The position numbers and the translations under genes are program-made. 64,000 bases of DNA from a virus. Shown in pieces: positions 59,280-64,000 of the stretch; positions within the stretch are counted from its first letter, which is position 1, and every line of letters starts with the position of its first letter. The stretch covers positions 31,809 to 95,808 of IMG/VR virus record IMGVR_UViG_3300022928_002150. One strand, 5' to 3'. The notes under the pieces are model-generated. The model did not search any database and had not been told where the DNA came from. It worked only from the letters and a program-made list of their open reading frames with translations.

Positions 59280-59371
59280 GCTACCTGTTCTACCATTAGA
59301 AATAGCGCATAAAAGCCTATAAAACCTACTGCTAGTACGTCTAGCCATTCTCTCCACGTCCAATCTTTCAT
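59276..59371 (-). CDS. 31-residue membrane peptide
   Basis: MKDWTWREWLDVLAVGFIGF then YALFLMVEQVA: a Trp-rich head and one membrane helix. ATG shares a base with the upstream TAA and its TGA overlaps the next ATG. The tight overlaps on both sides are the main support. Confidence 0.55.
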   Translation of the reverse strand: MKDWTWREWLDVLAVGFIGFYALFLMVEQVA

Positions 59372-59748
59372 TATAGTATTCCTTCTATCATATTCATTAA
59401 TACAGCAGTACCACTTACAGCACTGCCTATCATGATTGCTTTGTCATTCCAAACACTACCTACAAATACCCAGCTGCAAGCAGCCACGAAGTAAGCAAGT
59501 TGCCCAACATTTTCAAATCCTGCACTCATGAGAAATACGCCAGTCACTCCAAAGAGTGTAGCAGCCCACTTCACATAGCTATCAATAGTACCAGTAGGTG
59601 TTACTGGTGTCATGTCATCTACTTGAGCTTGCAGTTCCTCCATCTCATGCTTGAGCCGCTTCTTCTCTGCATTGAGCTCCATAGCAAGACGACCAGCTTT
59701 AGACATCGTACTGTCTTGAAACTTTTCTTTTATCTCTTTATCTTCGAT
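59371..59748 (-). CDS. Coiled-coil membrane protein, two to three helices
   Basis: A polar N-terminal coiled coil (MELNAEKKRLKHEMEELQAQVDD) precedes hydrophobic segments (AATLFGVTGVFLMSAG, LAYFVAACSWVFVGSV, AIMIGSAVSGTAVLMNMI). The start is uncertain: GTG 59748 has GGAG eight bases before it; ATG 59706 and ATG 59787 are alternatives. The arrangement resembles membrane proteins involved in lysis control or superinfection exclusion, but this is inference. Confidence 0.65.
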   Translation of the reverse strand: MEDKEIKEKFQDSTMSKAGRLAMELNAEKKRLKHEMEELQAQVDDMTPVTPTGTIDSYVKWAATLFGVTGVFLMSAGFENVGQLAYFVAACSWVFVGSVWNDKAIMIGSAVSGTAVLMNMIEGIL

Positions 59749-59938
59749 CACCGTCGTAAGCTCCTTCCATATACGTTCCTGGCACACTGAAATATGCTCT
59801 CACTACATGAAGCGAGCGTAGTAATGCGTCATCTTGCCAATAGTTTGGAGCTACTTCATCCATCGCCATCTCAATAGCAGCATCAAGTTCTTCTAGCACA
59901 ATCTTGTCCAGCCCTTCACTTGTAATATACTCTCTCAT
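59738..59938 (-). CDS. 66-residue helical protein downstream of tmRNA
   Basis: Starting at ATG 59938 behind AAAAGGCAAAAAA, the protein is acidic and helical (GLDKIVLEELDAAIEMAMDEV) with NYWQDDALLRSLHVVRAYF. It lies just after the terminator of the tmRNA transcript, so its expression would depend on read-through or an unseen promoter. No family recognised. Confidence 0.6.
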   Translation of the reverse strand: MREYITSEGLDKIVLEELDAAIEMAMDEVAPNYWQDDALLRSLHVVRAYFSVPGTYMEGAYDGDRR

Positions 59939-59957
59939 TTTTTTGCCTTTTGCTATT

Positions 59958-59996
59958 AAAAAAATTCGTCCCACACTTTGATGACAAGGCAGTGGG
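59958..59996 (-). terminator. Terminator of the tmRNA transcript
   Basis: On the minus strand CCCAC TG CCTTG TCAT CAAAG T GTGGG forms an interrupted 10-bp stem, then ACGAA and seven T. It lies directly after the tag-coding piece and gives the tmRNA precursor a defined end. Confidence 0.75.
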
Positions 59997-60282
59997 CTCC
60001 TCGCAAGATTAGGCCGCTAAGGCGAGCTCTTGTTCGTAAACGTCGTTTGCGTTTATTTTAGGTTTTCGTCCATTTACGGGAGGTTGCTGCCCGATTCTCC
60101 ACTTGCTTTTCGATTGCTTGTCGATACTGAGTTCAGCCCCGTCAAAAACACATAGGCTGCGAAACTGTTGAGTTTATCGACTTACTTTGTATTCCTATGT
60201 GCTTTTGGTGGAGCTGACGGGACTTGCACCCGTGTCCAAACTTTCTATTACAAGTTTCTACGAATATTTTAGTCTGCGATGC
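59997..60282 (-). ncRNA. ssrA: Circularly permuted two-piece tmRNA
   Basis: Read on the minus strand the order is acceptor piece (about 60282-60206), intervening segment (60205-60141), coding piece (60140 to about 59997). The acceptor piece ends GGACACGGGTGCAAGTCCCG then TCAGCTCCACCA: a T-arm and encoded CCA. The coding piece starts GGGGCTGA at 60140; GGGGCTG pairs with CAGCTCC in seven pairs, including the G3-U70 wobble needed for alanine charging, the same stem as E. coli tmRNA. A D-loop-like AUCGAC follows. P2 pairs 60106-60094 with 60265-60250, and TGCGA (60005-60001) pairs with TCGCA (60279-60275). The tag frame 60050-60009 reads ANDVYEQELALAA-stop, resuming at GCA after AAAUAAAC. The intervening segment is a hairpin with CACATAGG/CCTATGTG. 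It needs host SmpB and processing. Confidence 0.93.
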
Positions 60283-60451
60283 ACCAGTGTCGAACTGTCG
60301 AAGGCACGAAACCGCAGATATTTTTTACCCAGTCTAAAGATGCAGGGTCTATAGAATAGTCTCGTCCGCCGTAGCGTACTACAAATTTTTCTGGAACTTC
60401 ACAGGGAAATCCGTACTTTTCACCTTCGTCAAAGGTTAGAAAAACTCTCAT
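60269..60451 (-). CDS. 60-residue protein encoded just ahead of, and overlapping, the tmRNA
   Basis: MRVFLTFDEGEKYGFPCEVP, VVRYGGRDYSIDPASLDWVKN and CGFVPSTVRHWCIAD look like a small folded protein. The start is set at 60451 because the longer frame to 60568 contains the promoter at 60482-60510. Its TAA (60269-60271) lies in the GACUAA segment at the beginning of the tmRNA acceptor piece, so the mRNA and the tmRNA share one transcript and about a dozen bases. Cutting out the tmRNA would remove the end of the message. Confidence 0.6.
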   Translation of the reverse strand: MRVFLTFDEGEKYGFPCEVPEKFVVRYGGRDYSIDPASLDWVKNICGFVPSTVRHWCIAD

Positions 60452-60481
60452 TCTTTTCTTTCTCTTTTTTGATTTACAACT

Positions 60482-60510
60482 ATTATACCTGTTTTTATTT
60501 TCAAAGTCAA
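60482..60510 (-). promoter_or_regulatory. Sigma70-type promoter for the tmRNA transcript
   Basis: Minus-strand TTGACT, 17 bp, TATAAT, with AAAAAATATTC upstream. Predicted start near 60475; it reads the 60-residue gene, then the permuted tmRNA, to the terminator at 59958. Confidence 0.88.
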
Positions 60511-61107
60511 GAATATTTTTTAGCATAGCACAAATAAAATATTTTTTAGTTTCTGTATTCCCGCTCAACGCATTCTACCGATCACCTGGTCAAAAATATT
60601 ACTTGTAATATGCCAAAAGGTATGATAAAATTTATTTCTAATCGTAAGATTAATTCGGTAAGTCATTATTTCTTACCAACTCATACGAACAAATCATAAT
60701 GCATTATTTCGTACAAGAACAACGTCGAATCCTTGAAGAGAAGACGTTGTGCTACTACGGGATTTATGCAAGATATGATGAGTGAGTGACATCCACGTAA
60801 AAGCTAAATTTAAACTAAAACGAATTCGGTAACTATTTTGACCAAACTGTCTTGACCACGTAATGGTCAAATATATTCGTTTTAAACCCGCCTCAATTTC
60901 CTCTAACTTAACTCAAAATTTATACTTTTTTTCCAACATCCCCAATTTGATCCAATTCGCGATGGGTCGTTTTTTGCTTTTTAACTGCAAAGCTTTTTAA
61001 CAATTACTTTTAATTTGTTCTACTTGTGGTAGGGCCACTAGTTACATTAGAATTATACAAGAGGTGCTAGAACCCCGCTTCTATGTTCAGAAACGGGTAT
61101 TGTAGCT
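60511..61107. other. 597-bp gene-free region with repeats and hairpins
   Basis: No convincing gene on either strand. It contains four copies of TTGACCA/TGGTCAA (60587, 60838, 60852, 60864; the last two form an inverted repeat), a 10-bp direct repeat AATTCGGTAA (60652, 60823), a hairpin GGTAAG/CTTACC (60656-60677), a perfect 8-bp stem ACAACGTC/GACGTTGT (60719-60750), and T-rich stretches near 60920-61020. A fifth TTGACCA is in the promoter spacer at 62513. These could be operators, an origin, or an unprocessed RNA. A 28-codon frame at 60699-60785 is too weak to call. Confidence 0.55.
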
Positions 61108-61491
61108 CTAGGTGATTAAAAATTCGTCTGAAGGAGACCTGTAAGGGTCTTGAGGGGTATCAGTCTGTTGAGCACCCGCTGTAGCTTTAGTTAGGGCGTC
61201 TTCTAGTGCTTTTAATGAGGCTTTTGGAGCTTTATCAAGCCCTGTAAGGGACTCTGGCTCGCATAAGAGCATATCTGCAATTGAATTTACAATTTCTACT
61301 TTCGTGATCGGCACATCACCAGTCTTAGATCTATAGACTTCTCTTCGGTACACGCCTTCGCGTGAGAGTTTTCCGATTACTGATTTCGTACTTTTTCTAT
61401 ACTTTTCTGCAAGCGCAGACACAGTTTCCTTGCTTGGATTTCGCACATACTCTTGTATAAGAGCCTGAGCCTCCTCCTGGCTATAGTTCAT
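61108..61491 (-). CDS. HTH protein of the phage Myb/SANT-like family
   Basis: The 127-residue protein has an N-terminal module YSQEEAQALIQEYVRNPSKETVSALAEKYRKSTKSVIGKLSREGVYRRE (in outline). It shares the xxSVxxKLSREGVY recognition-helix end with the paralog at 63029, and the C-terminal ITKVEIVNSIADML...ASLKALEDAL segment with it and with 40908. The linker carries a KTGDVP turn. A hairpin of the CCCG-CTTCT type follows the stop. Probably DNA-binding and regulatory. Confidence 0.8.
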   Translation of the reverse strand: MNYSQEEAQALIQEYVRNPSKETVSALAEKYRKSTKSVIGKLSREGVYRREVYRSKTGDVPITKVEIVNSIADMLLCEPESLTGLDKAPKASLKALEDALTKATAGAQQTDTPQDPYRSPSDEFLIT

Positions 61492-61512
61492 ATTAGTATC
61501 TCCTTTTCAGGG

Positions 61513-61809
61513 TTATGGGTTGGGTATTTCTGGGGATTCTAGAGTAAAGTTACCTTCTTCATCTGAATAAACTGTTACGACCCCGTACTCTAGATAACGT
61601 ATCTCAGTATTCTCTAGCCCTACATGTGAGATATAATTATGTAGAATCTTTTTATATTCTCCTTCAAGCTCTATCGCCTTCTCTTCTATCTGCAAAGCTG
61701 CCATTTCTAGCTGTGCGAGTGCGTCGTAGTACTCCTCTAATTCAATAGATTTTTCGTCTAAGTTATGCTTTAGGGTTCGGTTAACAGGGAACGGGATTAT
61801 ATTGGACAT
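61513..61809 (-). CDS. 98-residue coiled-coil protein, unknown
   Basis: MSNIIPFPVNRTLKHNLDEK, then a long acidic coiled coil (IELEEYYDALAQLEMAALQIEEKAIELEGEYKKI in outline), and a C-terminal beta hairpin (EYGVVTVYSDEEGNFTLESP). One base from the AbrB-like gene. No known family. Confidence 0.68.
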   Translation of the reverse strand: MSNIIPFPVNRTLKHNLDEKSIELEEYYDALAQLEMAALQIEEKAIELEGEYKKILHNYISHVGLENTEIRYLEYGVVTVYSDEEGNFTLESPEIPNP

Positions 61810-61810
61810 T

Positions 61811-61990
61811 TTAACTCTCCAAAATTTGTATCACAATTTGTCCTTTTTCAACAAATATATCTACATCTGTGTTGTCAGACAAATTGAAGGTACTACAAAT
61901 CTCTGCGGGGATGTTAAATAATATATTCTCATTATCCCCTGGGATATTCTCAAACACCTCCTCAAAGGCATATTGATACTTCGTCTTCAT
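61811..61990 (-). CDS. AbrB/MazE-like small DNA-binding protein (tentative)
   Basis: The 59-residue protein has ILFNIPAEICSTFNLSDNTDV then DIFVEKGQIVIQILES: the 'i.iPaei...l.l..g..v.i.v..g.ivI' pattern of swapped-hairpin AbrB/MazE domains. The longest frame starts at a TTG (62002). ATG 61990 follows GGAAAAATTT and a promoter 35 bases upstream. It could be a repressor or an antitoxin-like factor. No toxin gene was recognised beside it. Confidence 0.6.
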   Translation of the reverse strand: MKTKYQYAFEEVFENIPGDNENILFNIPAEICSTFNLSDNTDVDIFVEKGQIVIQILES

Positions 61991-62024
61991 AAATTTTTCC
62001 AAAATTTTTTCAGGTGAAAAACAA

Positions 62025-62053
62025 ATTATATGATACTTTTGTTAAAAAGTCAA
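62025..62053 (-). promoter_or_regulatory. Sigma70-type promoter for AbrB-like/HTH unit
   Basis: Minus-strand TTGACT, 17 bp, TATAAT, with AAAAAAGTTC upstream. Directly follows the terminator of the structured RNA. Confidence 0.85.
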
Positions 62054-62077
62054 GAACTTTTTTCGTTGATGTGATAT

Positions 62078-62116
62078 AAAAAAAGACCCTCAAAGGAGAA
62101 AACTCCAAAGAGGGCC
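62078..62116 (-). terminator. Rho-independent terminator of the structured RNA
   Basis: On the minus strand GGCCCTC TTT GGAG TTTT CTCC TTT GAGGG TC then seven T (A-run at 62078-62084 on the plus strand). The stem pairs CCCTC with GAGGG and GGAG with CTCC around a TTTT loop. Confidence 0.88.
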
Positions 62117-62492
62117 ATAAACACAGCTATATGCTGTTTGTTTTAAGACTCGTAGCAGTCAATAGCAATTTTCGAGTCTGTTCCTGCTGGCTTTTTATAT
62201 ACCATTTAGGATTGGTATGTCCCCATCCTTCGTACATACCTGCTACTCCACACAATAGGTAGGGCTATATTAGAGTAACCCAATCGGTCTTTTGTTTGAT
62301 CCAGATACCGACGATGTGAAACTGGAGGGCAACTCTCAGTGTTGTCCCGCGACTGACGTACACAGTATTTTTCGTCTGCTGTACATGGCATTGACGTCCC
62401 GTTATAAAGCCCATAAGGGGATTTTTTGTCGTTGTTATAGTCTCCGACCTGACCCGTTAACAAACATTTCGTGTTGTTAACTCTTATCTCAT
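62117..62492 (-). ncRNA. Unidentified structured RNA, about 376 nt
   Basis: A consensus promoter and a strong terminator enclose about 376 nt on the minus strand without a good start codon or ribosome-binding site. Structures seen: hairpin GTACA-CAG/CTG-TGTAC (near 62385-62358); perfect 7-bp stem GGTATGT/ACATACC (62241-62235 with 62221-62215), whose loop AGGAT can pair with ATCCT just after it (62212-62208), giving an H-type pseudoknot; stem AGACTCG/CGAGTCT (62180-62174, 62153-62147); ACAGC/GCTGT near 62135. None of the RNase P, 6S or tmRNA signatures was found. An 85-codon frame crosses it but starts at TTG without support. Confidence 0.7.
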
Positions 62493-62498
62493 GTAACT

Positions 62499-62528
62499 AT
62501 TATACAAACATTTTGACCAAAATGTCAA
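62499..62528 (-). promoter_or_regulatory. Perfect-hexamer promoter for the structured RNA
   Basis: Minus-strand TTGACA, 18 bp, TATAAT. The spacer holds TTTTGGTCAAAA, a palindrome related to the TTGACCA repeats of the 60.6-60.9 kb region, so a regulator binding that motif could block it. Confidence 0.88.
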
Positions 62529-62542
62529 GAGAAATTTTAACC

Positions 62543-62752
62543 TCAGGTCAATAATTTCTTTTTTCGAAGGTTAAGCTCTTTTCGAGCTTTTACTCTGAGT
62601 TTTTTCTCGAGTCTTCGGAGATCAGAGTCTGGCTTATTACAAAGCTCCTCAAGCTCTGAGGTCTTTACTCCAGCAATAGAAAATACTTTTATAGTCTTCG
62701 TATTTGTTTTTCTGTCGAAAAAAATTTCGTTTGGTTTCCATTTTACAGCCAT
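62543..62752 (-). CDS. 69-residue basic protein, unknown
   Basis: AVKWKPNEIFFDRKTNTKTIKVFS begins the protein (in outline). The C-terminal third is a highly basic helix (RRLEKKLRVKARKELNLRKKKLL). AAGGAGATACTA supports the ATG. The basic helix suggests nucleic-acid binding. No family recognised. Confidence 0.68.
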   Translation of the reverse strand: MAVKWKPNEIFFDRKTNTKTIKVFSIAGVKTSELEELCNKPDSDLRRLEKKLRVKARKELNLRKKKLLT

Positions 62753-62762
62753 TAGTATCTCC

Positions 62763-62996
62763 TTAACTAAAGTCTAGTTCTAATTGTTGAGGCCCGAACG
62801 GGTAGTCAATTACTGGTAACATTACTGCTTTTGCAACTCTATCTACAAACCAGTTTAAATCATCACCAAGTTCGGGTATAATTGTCACTTCTGATGTTGT
62901 CATTAGTACTGGCTGCATATCCTCAAAATGTACTTCTCGCAGCTTTACTATTCCCGATTCTTTTACAAGTCTATAAGACCAAAAATTACCATTCAT
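62763..62996 (-). CDS. 77-residue unknown protein
   Basis: A mixed alpha/beta protein (FWSYRLVKESGIVKLREVHFED; VTIIPELGDDLNWFVDRVAKAVML in outline) ending in FGPQQLELDFS. The 10-base spacing to the gene at 62543 shows an operon. Similar short 'W.YR.......L.EV.......' proteins occur in phage early regions, but function is not known. Confidence 0.65.
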   Translation of the reverse strand: MNGNFWSYRLVKESGIVKLREVHFEDMQPVLMTTSEVTIIPELGDDLNWFVDRVAKAVMLPVIDYPFGPQQLELDFS

Positions 62997-63028
62997 ATAT
63001 TGCCTTCCATGAGAAAGTAAAAAAAGAT

Positions 63029-63331
63029 TTACGCGTTGTTGTTAAAGGTTAGCACCAATGCTTCTAGGTCGTTCTTAGAAGCTTTTGATAAGCTAGGCAA
63101 AGATACCCCTGTTACTTCTTCAATATGTCGTACTAAAGTCTCTTTGGTTACACCGTCGCTCTTGCGAACAGGAACCTGGGGTATATATACGCCTTCTCGA
63201 GAGAGCTTAGCAATAATGCTTCGTGGAGTTTTTTCGAATTGAACTGCGAGTGCCTCTACAGTTTCACGAGTTGGGTTTTGTACATATACGCTAGTTATCT
63301 CCAAAGTCATTTCTTCTGTGTAATTACTCAT
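63029..63331 (-). CDS. HTH protein of the phage Myb/SANT-like family
   Basis: The 100-residue protein has an HTH module ending TPRSIIAKLSREGVYIPQV, nearly the same as the module at 61108 (TKSVIGKLSREGVYRREV), and a C-terminal VTKETLVRHIEEVTG...ASKNDLEALVLTF helix pair as in the 40908 and 61108 paralogs. It is the shortest two-part member and has its own consensus promoter. Confidence 0.8.
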   Translation of the reverse strand: MSNYTEEMTLEITSVYVQNPTRETVEALAVQFEKTPRSIIAKLSREGVYIPQVPVRKSDGVTKETLVRHIEEVTGVSLPSLSKASKNDLEALVLTFNNNA

Positions 63332-63381
63332 TAGTTTTAATTTTTCCTTTAAATTTGTTTGTTTTCTTAATTTATGTAGCT

Positions 63382-63410
63382 ATTATAGTAGTATTTAGGT
63401 TATTTGTCAA
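63382..63410 (-). promoter_or_regulatory. Sigma70-type promoter for HTH gene at 63,029
   Basis: Minus-strand TTGACA, 17 bp, TATAAT, both perfect, with an A7 tract upstream. It overlaps the end of the metallopeptidase-like gene. Confidence 0.87.
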
Positions 63411-63832
63411 GAACTTTTTTTCTTTTGCTTATTAATTTTTTTCATTACTAAGTGCTCAAAAGCTCTTTCTAATCCACGAGCTTCTACTTCGTATGGATCA
63501 AACCAATAACCATATCGATGTGGAGGGAAAGTTTCTAAGCCTTCTTTTGTCATTTGAAACGCATGAACACACTCATGCGCTACTATGCCTATAAGTAGTC
63601 CTTCGTCTATATTATTTTCTACCATCCACAGCTTATTTAGTACAACAGTATACTCATGAAACGCATCTACAGTTTCTAACTCTGCATATCTATCTGGATC
63701 CATCCCACTAACGCCTAGGTTAATAATCGGCATATCAAATTTTTCGTACTTGTGGGCAAACCCGTCTATTACTTTCTCAAAATGTTTTACCACAACATCA
63801 ATAGTCAACAAGCATAAATCCATTTTATCCAT
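63407..63832 (-). CDS. Zincin-like metallopeptidase protein
   Basis: The 141-residue protein has LLIGIVAHECVHAFQMTKEG (HExxH-type, with Cys at the third x) and a later acidic stretch FDPYEVEARGLERAFEHL whose Glu could be the third zinc ligand. This resembles SprT-like or IrrE-like zincins and phage putative metallopeptidases. The start at ATG 63832 overlaps the upstream stop (TAATG); the longer frame runs into the neighbour. The C-terminus is very basic (KKINKQKKKSS). Confidence 0.78.
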   Translation of the reverse strand: MDKMDLCLLTIDVVVKHFEKVIDGFAHKYEKFDMPIINLGVSGMDPDRYAELETVDAFHEYTVVLNKLWMVENNIDEGLLIGIVAHECVHAFQMTKEGLETFPPHRYGYWFDPYEVEARGLERAFEHLVMKKINKQKKKSS

Positions 63833-64000
63833 TACCAATTTCCTTCCTTTAACCAATCCGCATCGTAGATGTGTCCAATCCAACCTCCATACATTTCTAG
63901 TACATCGTGGTCAGAACACCCTTCTGCTTCTTCAGCACCTAATTCTACTAACTCGTCTCTCAGCTCTTTCATAAACTTCTTGAGCTCTCGAAAATCAGGG
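63832..64000 (-). CDS. Unknown protein, 5' end beyond the right edge
   Basis: Open frame from the window edge to the TAA at 63832-63834, with at least 55 codons visible: DFRELKKFMKELRDELVELG, ending DHDVLEMYGGWIGHIYDADW and LKEGNW. It is helical and acidic. An in-frame ATG lies inside (near 63972), but the frame stays open before it, so the true start may be outside. It shares one base with the metallopeptidase start. Confidence 0.65.
   Translation of the reverse strand, partial: PDFRELKKFMKELRDELVELGAEEAEGCSDHDVLEMYGGWIGHIYDADWLKEGNW

Noticed and set aside
60180-60250. A stand-alone tRNA at the CCA-containing segment
   Set aside because: Only the acceptor 3' strand and T-arm are present; there is no anticodon arm. 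It fits the acceptor piece of a permuted tmRNA.
60699-60785. 28-codon plus-strand frame (starts MHYFVQEQRR)
   Set aside because: Very short, no clear ribosome-binding site, and crosses a perfect 8-bp hairpin; more likely noncoding.
61049-61110. Possible promoter around TATAAT at about 61,052 on the minus strand
   Set aside because: The -10 match has no -35 hexamer at a useful distance, unlike the other promoters.
62206-62463. 85-codon minus-strand frame inside the structured RNA
   Set aside because: It starts at TTG without a ribosome-binding site, has unusual composition, and lies across hairpins of a promoter-to-terminator RNA. Kept as ncRNA, although translation is not excluded.
1-64000. 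CRISPR arrays, insertion sequences, integrase or attachment sites
   Set aside because: No regularly spaced repeats, transposase, integrase or repressor/attachment arrangement was seen; nothing points to a temperate phage in this window.

Overview
The window is about 64 kb of an AT-rich tailed-phage genome with a long non-contractile (lambda-like, siphovirus) tail. Terminase, portal and capsid genes are not in view and presumably lie beyond the left edge. Three things suggest, as inference only, a marine or aquatic alphaproteobacterial host: a circularly permuted two-piece tmRNA, a GTA-type three-helix holin, and a gene set common in marine phages (PhoH, ThyX, class I RNR, MazG, Hsp20, bS21, IscU). 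The permuted tmRNA architecture is typical of Alphaproteobacteria, though it also occurs in some cyanobacteria and betaproteobacteria.

Layout. (1) 1-21.5 kb, plus strand: tail operon in lambda order: tail terminator (U-like), tail tube (V-like), chaperones G and G-T made by a -1 frameshift, tape measure, three successive gpM-type proteins, gpL-like Fe-S tail-tip protein with an inserted carbohydrate-binding region, gpK, gpI, a 1,874-residue gpJ-like protein ending in an S74 intramolecular chaperone, and an accessory fibre protein. It closes with a bidirectional terminator at 21.48 kb. (2) 21.5-47.9 kb, minus strand: nucleotide metabolism and replication (NrdB, NrdA, flap exonuclease, nuclease, SbcC/SbcD pair, SSB, UvsW-like helicase, PhoH, family A polymerase, primase, DnaB helicase, split NAD ligase), then regulators, MazZ-like diphosphohydrolase, ThyX, IscU, a DUF2589 pair, lysozyme, holin and Hsp20. 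(3) 47.9-49.2 kb, plus strand: HTH protein, secreted SleB-like hydrolase, ribosomal protein bS21 and MazG. (4) 49.3-57.6 kb, plus strand: a second block of large virion or fibre proteins. (5) 57.6-64 kb, minus strand: many tiny genes (several single-helix membrane peptides), HTH paralogs, the permuted tmRNA (about 59,997-60,282) and a second, unidentified structured RNA (about 62,117-62,492) with its own promoter and terminator.

How it fits together: at least fourteen near-consensus sigma70 promoters (TTGAC[A/T], 17-18 bp, TATAAT or TATACT, with an A/T tract just upstream) are scattered over the early region, so host polymerase can read it directly. Four to five Myb/SANT-like HTH paralogs and a PC4-like protein are candidate regulators. 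The phage brings its own ribosome-rescue RNA (tag ANDVYEQELALAA) and its own small-subunit protein bS21, which points to management of translation during infection. IscU could support Fe-S proteins, possibly including the phage's own gpL-like tail-tip protein.

Limits: all family assignments were made by eye from motifs and gene order; no database search was run. Several start codons were moved from the longest ORF to the start best supported by ribosome-binding sites, overlaps with upstream stops, or promoter position.
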